This document shows, one piece after another, positions 12,501 through 26,429 of a stretch of DNA of 64,000 bases (the first letter of the stretch is position 1; every line of letters starts with the position of its first letter). Below the pieces are notes generated by a model, which was not told where the DNA came from, made no database searches, and saw only the letters and a list, made by a program, of their open reading frames with translations. The DNA lies in assembly GCA_940671915.1 (NCBI GenBank), contig CALNVZ010003434.1, forward strand, positions 4,009,217-4,073,216. The letters run 5' to 3'. The stretch is from Paracentrotus lividus. Its lineage: Eukaryota > Echinodermata > Echinoidea > Camarodonta > Echinidae. A program made the position numbers and the translations under genes.

Positions 12501-15500
12501 ATTCCTAATTCTGTTGATGGCTGGACAATCCCCTGGGGATTATAAGAGGAATTAATCACACTTCTATAAAAGTTCTCTCCATGTTGCGATTGTGTAAGAT
12601 CAGACATAAAGGAGATTATTATTGTTCCGTTTCACAAAGAAGGAAATACATGCTTTCTTTCCGACGGTGGGTTAATATCACCACCTTTCAATGTTCAGAT
12701 GTCTGTGGAACTGCTGAAACCTCTTTTTGTCCATCTTTGCTGCACAAATTCAGCCTTTTTTCTCCATACCAAGTTGTATTTGTCGAATGATAAAAGCAGC
12801 AACTTGTGATAATCATTCCTGCCGATGTGCATGATATAATGATACAACCTCCAAAATTTGGTAGATCTACAGTTAATGTCATTTTTTAAAAATCATTATT
12901 GTTCAAAAATTCACACTAATGTGTCTTCCAGAAATCAAGTTCAGCAAGCATCCGTTAAGTTTCATTATTCCAAACGTCCTGTTCAAACCTTCAGACCGTG
13001 ATTCTGCAACTGCAATACTGCATTGTGATTTTGTACTCCAAGATAAGGCAAGACAATCTCATAAGGATAAACATGGAACTAATGACTCTTATAAGAGTAC
13101 CTCCATTATTCACAACATATTTCCTGGTCAAAACATGCACACTAAAACACACCTTCTGGATCCTTAGGTAATAAAGACACCATGAAGAAGCACTACAGTG
13201 GAACACCCACCCATAACAAATGCTACATGTGGGACATACCACCTGTTAGTCAATACTGGACAAAACTTTTCTACACAATTCACCATCCCAATCCATTGAC
13301 GGAATCAATGCTGGCAAATGCCAGGCATTGTGTCTATTCATTCGAGTGCACTTCCAACTCTCGCCCAAATCATTAGGGTTGTCTCCAGTTCAAATTCCTC
13401 ACCAAGAATCAGATATGGATGACTTCAGAAAGTAAGAGTTGGTCTTGGACCTGTTTAACCGTTTGGATACCAAGGTTCTTGAGAAAACTTGATCAATAGT
13501 CTACATGTATGCCACGATTGTATCAATCAAAATCAAAGTTTATAAAAACTGTCAAGGTTGTCTATACCACCTTCAAAATGTATGAGAAAATGAGGCGAGA
13601 TACAGCTGCAAGGTTTAAGATGATTTCTGCAAAATCCTCTAAAGAATTGGACCCTATCCCAAAGAACCTTCAAAGAATCATCCTCCGATGAAAAGATAAG
13701 AAAAAAGGATGACAGGATTCATTCACTTTCAGCAGAAGAGCAGTTCAGCAAACATTACACACCCCGCAATAAGACCAGGGAACTTTTAAGCCCTTCTGCC
13801 ATGTTTGGGTGAGGGGAAGGCTTTAGGATGACGAGGACAAAGGATGTTATCGATGCTAAGCCATGACTAATGTCAGAATACTTTCACCCTCCTCTCCCAT
13901 GTAACACCCTGCTCATGTCTTAAAGGGATGCAGTAACATTGAATGATATTCAAGTCACATTTATTCGATTAAGCTTATTTTGCCAAAATAATTATAAACA
14001 CTTAGGTCAGTCTGGTATCTCTTCAAAATTGCAAGCTAATTGCTTGCTTTACCTTCGAGATATCAATGATTTCATACTCAAAATTTATAAACCAACACCG
14101 GATGGTTTATAAAACCATGTGCTTTTCCACACACCCATTTCCTGTTGTATAGTCCCCGTTCCTAGCGGCCTGGTGCGCTATAAGCAGAGGGTACTGATGT
14201 TCGGCTGTATGCTTGGTAAGGTAGTAAATGACTTCCATTTGATCTGATACTTTCAGTAGTTTGTTTTTACTGTTGGAACAATATAATTTTATTAATCTTG
14301 ATATAATTGCTCTTGTTTTTGAAAGCTACTAAATCTCTTTAACTTAAATTCTTCTTCTGTCAATGTTCAAGGACCTGGACATCTTTTCTTCTAATCCCAG
14401 ATGGGTGCGGATTAGTGTAATCCCTCCTCTTTTAATCACTACTGTCAGGGGGATGCCGCCTCAAAGAGCTTAATTGATTGATAACTGGCGAAGTACCCTA
14501 AACAAAAAATGTCCCGCATCAGTAAGTGTTCTTGTAATTGAATCCAATGGTGAAGAGAGTGCTTCAATGTATTTAAAGCATAAAGAGAGAGTTCATTAAG
14601 GTGATAAGGTTTAAAGAAAGTCAACGTCTCAATAAAGTTGGAATGGACTGGGAATGCAACAGCTGTCTTTTGACTTTGACTGAAAACTTTTTTATGATGT
14701 ATATAATGTCAACATTCAGTGTATATATTGGCATATATAAATATGTGTTAATTCATACACAGAATGGGAAGGCATTCTTCATCATAAATTGTAAACTATA
14801 ATTAAGTGTGGCTTTTAAATCAATATCAGAATTGAGGGGGTGGGGAAGAGAGAAATAAAAGCAGGTTCAGAATATGACTTCATATCCGCATGTATATTGA
14901 AAGAAGGAGAGAGATATCATTTCATTATTTCTTCCATGCCATGTCTGTCAGAATCGACACTTCGGCATCCCATTGCATGGTGCTTTATCATTTCAAGAAA
15001 TTCATTTCTGTCATACATGTACACGTGACCTCACCTGGGTCGAGTGAGGTAGATGTATGTACATGTAGATGAGGGCCTTGTCATAGAACATTCATAAGTT
15101 TTCTGGATTTTAACTGTGTGTATTGTGATAGCAATCTATGATTGTTCTATTAAACCACAAACACATGTACATGTACACACAAAAATACATTTGTACATGC
15201 ATGCCTCAGAAAGAAATGATTCATTCACATACAAGAAAATGAATTGGAGAGAGGGCAGGGTTATACGACAAAGGCAATTATTTTGTTTATTTGTTAACCA
15301 CTATCCTTCACATTCCAATCTTTATATTTCACAATGGTGTTTTGAAGTCGAGATGTCATCCTTTTCAGACACAAACAAAGAATCTTGTATTTCATCCCTC
15401 CTGGTTTTCGTCTGATATTTAATGAGACTCCATTACATCAAACAAATTATGAATCAACACTATAATTACCATTAATGATAATAAAGATGGATTTCTGAAG

Positions 15501-16612
15501 TACAATACAAATTTGGGAAGTCTTTGCAAAGGATTCTCACAGATTTTGTTGAGAACCAGACAGTCAATACAAGTACATGTATGTGGCTCTCAATCTGTTT
15601 CGTTTGAAAATGCATAATATTTGTTTGTTTTTTCCCTCCCAGGAACATAGAACATGACAATATAAATTTAACAAAACAAAAAACAAACAAACAAATGTCA
15701 AGGGATTGCCAAAAATAAAATTTTACATTTAGAAGTTAAAAAATCTTGCACAATTAAAGATTCAAAATAAGATACCAACTCTTTCCCAAACTGTACAGCT
15801 CCTCTAATATCCTCTGCCATCTTCAAAAGGGGTTTAATCTCTAATAGTGAGATGCTACATTAATGAACTCGGATGAGAATATTCAAATTACAAAATCTAT
15901 CTGCTGCAGATGATGAAAGATGACAAGGTTCACATAATCCAGGATTTCTTCATCTCTAATTTTACATGCCCTATTCCACAGGCAAAACAGAATGTGATGG
16001 AAATTAGATGGTTGGCAGGCAAGATCTGAAGAGTGCAATAGAATTGGGGACAGACGGTAAGTTTTTAATAGGATTGGGTGAGGGATAAGCATGCTTTCAA
16101 ATTAAAGGGAAATTTGCATTTTATCATTTTTATTATCAATTTTGCCAGTGTATTAAATTTGAGATATCATTTGCTGAGAGAATCAAGGGAATTGCATGTT
16201 ATAGGCCTACATGTCGCACAATAAATATGAAAAGTTAGTCCACAATTTAAACCATTTCAGTCATAAAAGTATGTAGGCATTTGAAATAAAGAACAATCCT
16301 ATTCCAAAGACATTGTCGTATGATATTACTCTAAATTCTTCCCTATGGTAATGAGATGCTCACATTTTCCCCCCTCTCATTTGACAATCTTAACCTCTTC
16401 CAAAATTTCTTTTTTTGTTCTTTTGTTTTGAATATAATTGTGACGTAGAGAATTTGGTATTTGACTGAACATATTTGTCTGATTCTTCCTAAATCCTACC
16501 AATGACAGAACAGATATAAACAGATCAATGCAAAGGGTCACTTGGATTCTCTTCAATATGTCACCTATGCCCTTAACATAGAAAGTTATGACTATTTGCA
16601 AATTTGAAACAA
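9545..16612. other. Seven-kb non-coding region without a recognised gene
   Basis: AT-rich and mostly unique-looking. The stretch 12450-13800 has somewhat higher GC and several 60-80 codon frames on both strands, none with splice-bounded coding character. One compact hairpin at 10586-10644. A short perfect-arm hairpin TTTATAAACCA / TGGTTTATAAA lies near 14087-14112. Read as intronic or intergenic. Confidence 0.4.
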
Positions 16613-17827
16613 CCATTCTGATTGGTTCAGAGTAAGACCCATCTGTAAGAACTGCATGCAACAGGAATCCTGATTGGTTACTAGTAAGACTTATCTGTAA
16701 GAACTGCATGCAACAGGAATCCTGATTGGTTACTAGTAAGACTCATCTGTAAGAACTGCATGCAACAGGAATCCTGATTGGTTCAGAGTAAGACCCATCT
16801 GTAAGAACTGCATGCAACAGGAATCATGATTGGTTACTAGTAAGACTCATCTGTAAGAACTGCATGCAACAGGAATCCTGATTGGTTACTAGTAAGAACT
16901 CATTGTAAAGAAAAACCTGCATGCAACAGGAATCCTGATTGGTTCAGAGTAAGACTCATCTGTAACAACTGCATGCAACAGGAATCTGATTGTTCAGAGT
17001 AAGACTCATCTGTAACAACTGCATGCAACAGGAATCCTGAATTGGTTACTAGTAAGACTCATCTGTAAGACTGCATGCAACAGGAATCCTGATTGGTTCA
17101 GAGTAAGACTCATCTGTAACAACTGCATGCAACAGGAATCCTGATGGTTATAGTAAGACCATCTGTAAGAACTGCATGCAACAGGAATCCTGATTGGTTA
17201 CTAGTAAGACCCATCTGTAAGACTGCATCCACAGGAATCCTGATTGGTTCAGAGTAAGACCCATCTGTAAGAACTGCATGCAACAGGAATCCTGATTGGT
17301 TACTAGTAAGACTCATCTGTAAGAACTGCATGCAACAGGAATCCTGATTGGTTACTAGTAAGACTCATCTGTAAGAACTGCATGCAACAGGAATCCTGAT
17401 TGGTTACTAGTAAGACTCATCTGTAAGAACTGCATGCAACAGGAATCCTGATTGGTTACTAGTAAGACTCATCTGTAAAGAACTGCATGCAACAGGAATC
17501 CTGATTGGTTACTAGTAAGACCCATCTGTAAGAACTGCATGCAAACAGGAATCCTGATTGGTTACTAGTAAGACCCATCTGTAGAACTGCAATGCAACAG
17601 GAATCCTGATGGTTACTAGTAAAGACCATCTGTAAGAACTGCATGCAACAGGAATCCTGATTGGTTACTAGTAAGACCATCTGTAAGAACTGCATGCAAC
17701 AGGAATCATGATTGGTTACTAGTAAGACCCATCTGTAAGAACTGCATGCAACAGGAATCCTGATTGGTTACTAGTAAGACCCATCTGTAAGAACTGCATG
17801 CAACAGGAATCCTGATTGGTTACTAGT
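16613..17827 (+). repeat. Minisatellite, 23 copies of a 52-bp unit
   Basis: Unit core GCATGCAACAGGAATCCTGA followed by TTGGTTACTAG and TAAGACTCATCTGTAAGAACT. I count 23 copies of the core. Two unit types differ at one point: GGTTACTAGTAAG versus GGTTCAGAGTAAG. Many copies carry single-base insertions or deletions. Because 52 is not a multiple of three, frames across it are not maintained; the Gln/Leu/Thr-rich peptides it predicts are artefacts of the indels. Confidence 0.95.
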
Positions 17828-20703
17828 ACATATAATTTTGTTTTTAACAAATGATGGTGAAAAGGATAAGGGCATTAATTTATGCCAATTAACAAGCTAT
17901 ACTTTTCTACAACTCAACCACTAATAATGGGAGAGAGAGAGAGAGAGAAGTAGAAGTATGAAGTAGAGGAAAGTGAAATAACGGGAGAGGAATTATAATA
18001 GTATGTAATGAGAAGACAATTGTGAATATGGGAGGCCTGCATTTCAATGAGTATTACAAAAGGAGAAGTGTCGTAAGTAAGTTATTTATCGAGGTCATTA
18101 TAAAGTTGCAGAATATTGCCAAGTAAAATTAAAATCATTTGAAATTGATGATTTGAAATAGAATTCAACATGTTTTATTCTTGCTATCCAACAGTAAAGG
18201 TGAGCAATACAAGCAAGAATGGGCTCTGGGCTACTTGAATATTTCACATTTCAATCACTCCAAGTGAAAGCAAACTCTCACTTACATTTGCACTTCACTG
18301 TTTACATGTACCTACAAAATAAAAGCTCTCTAGCACAAGCTGGGAAAACTAACAAGCGGTTTTCCTTTCCAAATAAAATCTTTCTAGGAATATATCAGAG
18401 CTTTAAAAGAACCGAGATTAAGCAGGCTCATGGATCAAATATTGACCAAGCAGTCTTCAAGCTTTCTTTCAATTTGATTTCCTGTGATATGAATATTTTT
18501 TGTGGTTATCTATAACCAAAGTCTTGAGGCTGAATTTTCATTGTTGACCACATTATGGTCAAGTAAAGACCACCTCAAGATTAACAATATGAAGTTACTT
18601 TTCAGGAGTTAATATCAGAGAGGAGAAAATTTTGATTGCAAGATTAACTTAACCACATTTTGTTTATTTTTAGCACAAAAGACCACCTCTATGATGACTA
18701 GTGAGAGAGATCAGAAAATGACTCCTCAGAGTTAAATGATGGTATTAAAAATAAAATAATATTGATTTAAAGATTCAATAATCAGTTTGTTATTATGCAG
18801 AATAGACCTTACTACATGTACGTACAGTGTATCCGGCACTATAATTCTAGTAAGCAGGTACCTCTAACATGAACATCTCAATTTGAACTCTGCCTGTCTC
18901 ACCCCCCCCCCCCCATTCAAAAATTCAAACAGGGGCACTGAATGCACAAAATCTCTCAAATGTATGATGAACGCCCTATGGGGAAAAAAAAGCAAATGTG
19001 CAGGCTGCATTTGATGACTTTCAATGGACGGATCATCTCTGTAGAAAATGAATTCAGACTGAATGATCAACACGAATACACGTAGCTCGTAATTGTGTCA
19101 TGTTAATTACTCATTAACACTTACAAAAGCCGTATTTAACACTTCAAATAAATAATCAGGTAATGATTGTCTGATGAGTTGAATAGCATGCAGCTAGGAA
19201 ACCAGCTTGCAGAATTAATGTTCATGTAGGCCCATTAGGTTATTGACCATACATTCACTTAATGATGTCGTAAAACCTATTAGACTGTAATTAAAAAGGC
19301 CATTAGCCATTAGTTTCAATGGGGCTATTCAACAGAGATGGGGTGAATAGATGATCTTATTACTCACATTTGTAATCTTGTTAGTTCATTTGAAGATCTA
19401 CATGTACATGTATGTCACAGAATGGGTGGTCATGTCTTGTCTATTTGAAAGAATCTTGCAGACAATTTCAATCATACATGTATTTAGGGTATATTGAACA
19501 ATATGTGTGTAAATTTGAGTTGCTTTCTAGTCATCTGTTTTGTATCCTTTCACAAAGTTACAATAGTCATCATCAAGTACTAGTTTTCAAATTGTAAATA
19601 TTTTTTATACAAGAAGACTAAATAAATAATGAGAGGTTGATGAGAGTCATGAAAATCAAAAAGCCAACTTGTAGTTGATTCACACATTCTATAGCAATAC
19701 GAGTCACTCTATTTTGACCTAAATATTCCAATCTGATATGGCCAGCTGTGAGCAAAAAGGGCATTATACCCATATGAAAATACGACAACAAATGTAGCTT
19801 ATAAATCCTTCAAGCTCTCATTACATTGTAGTGACTTCAATAATATTTGAAGTCCCCTCACATGCAAAACTGAAAACAATATAGTTTGGGATAAAAGCAA
19901 TAATACCAGCCGACCATAAAAAAATATTTTCTCCCTGGGCAAGAATATTTTTGTTGCAAGAATAACTGTGAGTGATTTACACAATCTCTTTGATTCCATC
20001 TTAAATAAGCTCTGGTGTCAGACAGGGTCAAAAAGCCACCAAATGTCAAGAAGCAATCCCGCTTTAAAGGTAGTGAACTTGTGTTCTACATTTGAAATAT
20101 CATAATAAGTCCCATGTGCCCAAGATCATGTTGGTTAACCTAAGACTGTCTGTTGTTGTGATTTTCTTTCTTTTAGTGTGTAAAATCCATATCCATATAA
20201 AAAAGAGTGGAATAGAAGACTTTTACAAGGAGGATAGAGTAGAATCCCCCCCCCCCACACACACACACACCATACATGGAAAAGCAAACAAACTTCTGTC
20301 TCCTAAATTCTTTGAGATGTGATGAAGTATAGAGGAAAACTTTGGGGGTCTTGGAATAGTTTGATACCCACTTGTAAAAATAAATAAGGACACCCTGACC
20401 TGACAACCTGTCAAGTTCAAAATACCTGTCATGCTCTGAGCTGGCTCTTGCATGCTGAGAGCTAGAAGGAATCTTTGCTTCTTGATGCACATTAATACCC
20501 TTCTGGCACTAATTATGAATTAGAATCAACATGAAGAAAGACAAGATTAATTTTCATTCATGGCCTAATTTCTTTGAATTACATTATTTTAAACAATTCT
20601 AGGACCTACCCCACCAAATATCTACCCCTTAACTCTACACCTAACCTTAAACCCTGGAAGTACTTGTCCAGGAGGTAGTTGTCTTGATATGTTTTTAAAC
20701 CGG
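17828..20703. other. AT-rich non-coding stretch
   Basis: Contains (GA)n at 17930-17949, a C13 run at 18902-18914, a C11 plus (CA)n tract at 20246-20270, and compact GAGAGCC-family motifs at 19750 and 20457-20510. No exon supported. Confidence 0.4.
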
Positions 20704-20985
20704 ACATGTTGGCGCAATCAGTAGAGCGTCTGCCTCATGAACGGGAGACCGTGGGTTCGATCCCTGGTCGGGTCATACCAAAGACTTGAAAAATGGCTTG
20801 AAAAATGGGACCCTCTGCCTTCTCGCTAGGCGCTCGGTATTTGGGAATGGAGAGGGGTAATAATAACATTTCATGTTATGCAGGGCCCGCTGGAAGAGCA
20901 GTTGTCAAAATTGAAGTGGCTACCCTGGGTAAAGAAAACGCTATTATTATTATTATATTATTATTTCTTTTCATTTTTTTTTCCA
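20704..20985 (+). mobile_element. tRNA-derived SINE with (ATT)n tail
   Basis: The head has a tRNA-like A box (TGGCGCAATCAGTAGAGCG, 20710-20728) and a B box (GGTTCGATCCC, near 20754-20764) at normal spacing, but arms that do not pair as a functional tRNA. The body includes TTCTCGCTAGGCGCTCGGTA and ends with GGCTACCCTGGGTAAAGAAA, then AACGC and an (ATT)n tail. These are typical Pol III SINE traits (established knowledge). Confidence 0.85.
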
Positions 20986-21281
20986 ACTCATTAATGTGGC
21001 TTGCTATTAATTTCATTCTGCCTATAGAGGGACTAACAAAAAACATCATGAAAAGGCACATCAACAAACACGAATACAGACCAAAAAGATAATATCAATG
21101 AACAGAATTTTTAATAATGCTTCAAGGGAATGGTCAGATAGCAATGATAGAGGGCAGTATTTCATATTGGTCTGTTTGACATTGAGTGACAGAGAGAATC
21201 TACAATGGAAGCAAACACTTGAACTTCAATGAATACTCTGAGAGATGTAAAGACCTGACCCCTCAAATAAGTGTGGTCATT

Positions 21282-22092
21282 AGGTGGATTCACACCTGCC
21301 CGATCTGGAAAAGTTCCTGTAATCTCTGATCGGGTATTCTTACCCCGATCACAAACTACGCGTAATTTTGCAAGTGTGAAACCAAATTACGCGTAATATT
21401 CCCAAAGATAAATTCCCGTAAATTAGTAGGTACTTCGTCGAAACTACGCGTAGTTTTGCCAAGGTCGTGGGAAATTTTGTAGTGTGAACATAAATTACGG
21501 GAACTTTCTATTCCCCCTTTCTTTTTCTTATGTATTTCCTTGTTTTTCCTTCTTTCTTCTCGTTCCTTATGTATTTCTTTGTTTTTCCTTCTTTCCCCGC
21601 TTTTCTTATGTATTTCCTTGTTTTTCCTTCTTTCTTCTCTTTCCTTATGTATTTTTTTTTTGTTTTTCCTTCTTTTCCCGCTTTTCTTATGTATTTCCTT
21701 TGTTTTTCGTTCCTTATGTATTTCTTTGTTTTTCCTTCTTTTTTTTCGTTCCGTATGTATTTCTTTGTTTTTCCTTCTTTCCCCGCTTTTCTTATGTATT
21801 TCTTTGTTTTTCCTTCTTTCTTTTCGTTCCTTATGTATTTCTTTGTTTTTCCTTCTTTCTTTTCGTTCCTTATGTAATTCTTTGTTTTTCCTTCTTACCC
21901 CACTTTTCTTATGTATTTCTTTGTTGTTTTTTTTTCTATTTCTTCCCTTGTTTATAACTTCGGGTATTTTTCCCGAAAAAGACGATTCGGGCAGGTGTGA
22001 ACATGCAAAACAAATTACGCGTAATTTGGTGATTGGAAAAGTTCCCGTAATTTACGGGTATTTTTCCCAATCGGGCAGGTGTGAATCCACCT
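21282..22092. mobile_element. TIR element with 39-bp internal tandem repeats, copy 1
   Basis: 811 bp. Left TIR AGGTGGATTCACACCTGCCC; right end is its reverse complement. Subterminal regions repeat palindromic ATTACGCGTAAT and short TTCACAC/GTGTGAA motifs. The middle holds about 11 copies of a 39-bp pyrimidine-rich unit (CTTATGTATTTCTTTG, TTTTTCCTTCTTTC, then CCCCGCTTTT or TTTTCGTTC). Because 39 is divisible by three, all frames stay open and give spurious Phe/Ser/Leu/Tyr-Val-Phe repeat peptides. No transposase. Target duplication unclear (flanks CATT and AATG). Confidence 0.8.
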
Positions 22093-23279
22093 AATGAATC
22101 CCTCCTTCAGAACTAGTGTGTACTGTGAGATACAAAAAGGCACATAACTTTTAAACTCTAAAGGGAAGGGGAAGGTTTATTTGATTCTAGCAGGGCTAAA
22201 TTTGATCTAAAATTAAATGTTCCTTGATTTGCATAAGTAATGTTACAGTTGTTGGGAGACCTTAATTTAAAGCATTGAATTTTGTTAATAAATATAATTT
22301 TTTTGTTTTTCTAGAGAAAGGTACTGTTTCAATACTTTATCTTCATGTGTGTTCTATAAACATGCATTAACTTAATGTCAATGTGACTTGTAAACCAACC
22401 TGATATTAACATTGAGAGAAAATTTCATATGTACCAGTTATAGTTGAATACACCACAGAATTCCACAAAATGCAATTTTGACCAAATGCTCATAGTAACA
22501 TCTGCGTCAGGATACCATACGTCATACATTGCGTCTACAGGTCTTATTATTCACATGTATTAGCAATTCATCATTCAAAATTACCTACAATTACAACAGG
22601 AATGTTTTATTTATGTAGGAACGGCACTATCTCAATACCAACAATCTAGTTTGAATGGAGCTGAAGTACACGCTGGCTCCACTAGTCTGGGGTGTCCTAG
22701 AACTGACAATGGTGTGTGACCTAAAATACGAAAAGAATCCCTCCAGTTTAGTGCGATTGAATGGCTGAAACATGATTAGGGTTAATTTGGTGAGAGTTCA
22801 ACGATCTTTGATTGTTGCAGGTTAAAGCCAATTGACAAAACATATGGATTTTTCATTGTATCAAAGTGATCAATAATGGATAAACAACACAATACAGGCA
22901 TTTGTGGGCCAAGAATTTTTATATGCACAAAGTTCAGCCACTTTATTTAAAAATGTATAAACTATCTATACAATCAATATATCATTTCAATCTTTAATTT
23001 TTAAAGTCAACATTTTCAAGGCTCTTTTCATTTTTGGTGTAAAAATGTATGAACTGAATAAAAATTCAATTTGCACTATTCAATTTGGAATAAAAGTAGA
23101 TATGCTACTGAAAGCTTATGACAAATAATGTCTTTTCACCACTGTTTGATTTAGTTCGTCATGAAACATAAGAGCGATTTTTTTAAATTTTTTTTTCATG
23201 ACAAAGAATAGAACAACATAATAAACATGGTAATTGATATTAATGTGTTATGATTGTTTTTTTTTTCCATATAAAATCA

Positions 23280-23315
23280 TGAGAGAGAAAAAGAGAGAGA
23301 GGGAGAGAGAGAGAA
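23280..23315 (+). repeat. (GA)n tract
   Basis: GA dinucleotides interrupted by AAA and GGG. Confidence 0.8.
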
Positions 23316-23988
23316 ATCTAGTATGATATTTTTTTTTTGGGGGGGGGGTGTCAAAAGAGAGATATGAATAAGTATCTTAACAAACAGCAATCCTAGCTGT
23401 GCTCTAAGACACCTTGTGAAAAGTACATGTAATTTGTAATGAATTTTCTGGTTAATTCAAGTGAATCAGACAGTGGCATTTGTAGTTTGAAGTTTAAAAA
23501 ATCAATCACCTATTGATCTGTTTTTATCCGTTACTTAACGGTCTAATCCCTGATATAATTCCAGACCAGTGGTCCCCATCTACATTAACTCAATGGGATA
23601 CCTTCACAGATACAAGGCTTTTCATAAAAGATCCATTGAATAGTCTTTATTTCTATTTGACCAATACTATTATTAGGAAAGATTAAAAGAGGGACATTGG
23701 GAGAGATTACAAGAGGAACGTTGGGGGCAGAGGAGGGAAGAATGAGCTAGAAATCCAATAATCTGATACCTGCAGTAGAGCAATGCCCTTCTGGGTCTCA
23801 GCTGGCAATGTATTTCTTCAAGAAAGTGAAACAATATCTAATGCTGATGTAGAAGTACTCTTTAAAAAAGGAAAATTTTCATTCTTGACATGGTGAATTT
23901 TTAAGAAAGAGAGAAATTTACTAGAAATTCATGTGAATTTGGAGTGAAAATACACATTTTCATTCCATTTTCCCTCATTTTGGGGTGA

Positions 23989-24042
23989 AAATAATAATAA
24001 TAATAATAAAATACTCAAGGCGCTTTTACAGAGTACTACCAA
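23989..24042 (-). mobile_element. Retroelement 3' tail fragment with (AAT)n
   Basis: On the minus strand reads AAAGCGCCTTGAGTATTTTA followed by (ATT)n. Tails of the form AAGCGC-TTGAG plus (ATT)n are typical of L2-related LINEs and their SINE partners. Only a short fragment is recognisable. Confidence 0.5.
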
Positions 24043-25077
24043 AGAATAATACACAAAGATGAATGTGCCATGCTGATATCTCCTGTTCACAGAGTTGGCT
24101 AGAGACTCTCTCTATTTGGCACTGTGATAATTATTTCATTCGCAACTCACAGACATGATTTTCTTTGGAAGTTATATGTGAATCTTTAACTGAATTCTGA
24201 GCATCAAGAAACATCTAGAAACTCATTGGTTAATCAGGTACATGTATTTCAATTGAGTTAAGTGTAACACATATTATGAAAAAGAAGAAAAATATATACA
24301 GACAGACAGACAGAGCTGCACATTGTTCAATCAAGTTTATAACAATTACACATTTATGCCACCTCGAGCGGGGATTACATTCCCATTAAGGTGGTCTCAG
24401 TACATGGGCAAAATTTGCGGATCTCTGTAAATAAATAACCCCACCCCCTTTTAAACATTAGTATGACATACATGTAAAGATACAAGGAAACAATATTAAA
24501 GGCAGTACGCAGTATCATACTATATATGCTCGAAAATTGTCCTCATTTTACTTTGATTACAAATTTACCATGTACTTCTAAGTATTTTCTTCTCTTTTTT
24601 TTTGTTTGGGGGGGGGCGTAAAGATTCAAACTGAAGCATTAGTGAAATATTTCAACCACTTGTGGTTTTAATAGAAGAACATGGAGATTAGTGAACACAT
24701 TGATATATTTCCGTTCCACTTTGACTCCTGCAACAATGGATTTATATCCTGAAAAGACCCAATAGTAACATTAAACTAACCATTAATCAAAAATACACTC
24801 AAATTATTATTGTTGAACTTTATCAAGAATGTGAAGAAAGAAGGTGATAACTATGAATATATAGGGCAAGGATGATTCATGGAAATTTGTCTATATTAAA
24901 TCATCAAGTCAACCCTTCCTTTTTTTCGGGGGGGGGGGAAGGGTATGTCAACCCAAGACAAATATCATTTTTGACCTATCATAGAATAAAAATCACATAC
25001 TGCAGCTTTGTTGGATGAGTAAACAGAGGAGAAATACGACCAAAAATCATTTCTTTGCATACATGTACATTAATATA

Positions 25078-25531
25078 GGTTTTCCCGGTCAATTTCATTG
25101 ATTTGTCAATCAACTGCATATTAGAGGCATTCTTTTTCGGAAAAAAACGCTGATGCATAGAAATGTTGCCAGTCAAAATCGTATTTAATCATCAAAATTA
25201 ACGATTGATGTGATTGATTTCGTATTTGCGCATTCTACTTAACATAATAAGCATACACATTTGGCAATAGCTATTCAAATTCGTCTTCATCCTGTCGACA
25301 TTTCATTCTGTATACTGAAATTCACACTAATTTGAATGCACAAATAATGAAATTAAATGCCTATAACCGATTTTGAAGTTTGCAACCATTACTTTGTGTG
25401 CCTAAAAACGAATTTAAGAGCATGAACACGAAAGTGTTTGACTAAAGTCAGTCTGTCGCATCAAACACACGAATTTGAATACACATTAAATGAAAACAGA
25501 TGATAAATGTATGACATTGGCCGGGAAAACC
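25078..25531. mobile_element. MITE with TA target duplication, 454 bp
   Basis: Inverted ends GGTTTTCCCGGTCAAT and ATTGGCCGGGAAAACC, flanked on both sides by TA (in fact TATA). The interior has short direct repeats of AATTTGAAT-CACA-AAATGAA type (near 25335 and 25470). No coding frame. TA duplication is the Tc1/mariner hallmark, but the TIR was not matched to a known family. Confidence 0.7.
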
Positions 25532-26429
25532 TATATTATGTTCTTCAATAAATTGTTTGGTTTACTATATAACTTTGTTTTAAAGTACAGAATGGAGATA
25601 AAATAAAGTTGTGAATTAATTTGAACTTGAATATTTGAAATAAGAGAAAAAGGTCCATATTGAATTTTTTATATAATTAAAAAAATAAAAAATAAACATT
25701 GGGAAATTGCAGAAATGGTCATGCACACATGCATACAAGGTTGTTAGGATTAATTTACAATTTGATAATGTACTTTACGATTCAGGTAGCAATATACATT
25801 GTATAACTATTATGCTAATTAATGTTTAGGGGTCTAACTATATAATGACTCTCAGAAGACAAAAATGTTTCTTTTTATCCTATTCCCATTCATGCAGGAG
25901 TCACTGTTCTTCTTCCTTTTCTTAAACGGACTTGTTAAGGACCATGTCAGCAAATAAGTTGTACAAACAGCTTGCATCATAACAATGTGCTTTCATTTGA
26001 ATCTTGAAATCTTCTTCAAGATGACATAGACAATGCCTAACTGACCCTATGTACTCAAGTTTCACAAGCAAATACTAGAATAGTTAGTGGACTCCAATTC
26101 TAAATGATTTCAGTGAATAGGAGAATTTCTTTTGTATCGGAAAGTAATTGCAAGCATTCAGAGCTGAAATTTAGTTATTTCATGCTCATGATTATACTTT
26201 TGCTTTCACTTTCCTTCATAAGACGTTCCATAATTATTAAAAGCGAAATATTAAGACAAGAGGAATGACATATCCTGTGACACTGATAAAATGTGTGCGT
26301 AAATTGTCGTCACATTCCAACATTAGAAATACCAAGCATTGTATATCCTGCAATAAGAGTCTACAAAGTTCATATGGATCATTGACATACAAGAAGATTT
26401 TGATATAGTAAATAGTGGTAGTATTTTAC

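Larger units (their letters stand above)
22093..25075. other. AT-rich non-coding stretch
   Basis: Contains a (GA)n tract (23280-23315), T/G junction runs at 23328-23348, 24608-24616 and 24928-24938, (GACA)n at 24299-24314, and a minus-strand SINE/LINE tail at 23989-24042. Compact hairpin-family single arm at 23781-23802. No gene seen. Confidence 0.4.

Noticed and set aside
16377-17695. Minus-strand Gln/Leu/Thr-rich frames with repeating motifs
   Set aside because: Products of the 52-bp minisatellite; frame continuity depends on indels in the array.
16613-17827. CRISPR array (regular repeats)
   Set aside because: Units are contiguous with no unique spacers, and the window is eukaryotic; it is a minisatellite.
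20704-20780. tRNA gene
   Set aside because: A and B boxes are present, but acceptor and anticodon stems do not pair properly, and the sequence continues into a SINE body with an (ATT)n tail.
21484-22094. Three overlapping plus-strand frames of 115-184 codons rich in Phe, Ser, Leu and Tyr, looking like membrane proteins
   Set aside because: All come from a pyrimidine-rich 39-bp repeat whose length is divisible by three, so every frame stays open. No splice or start context.
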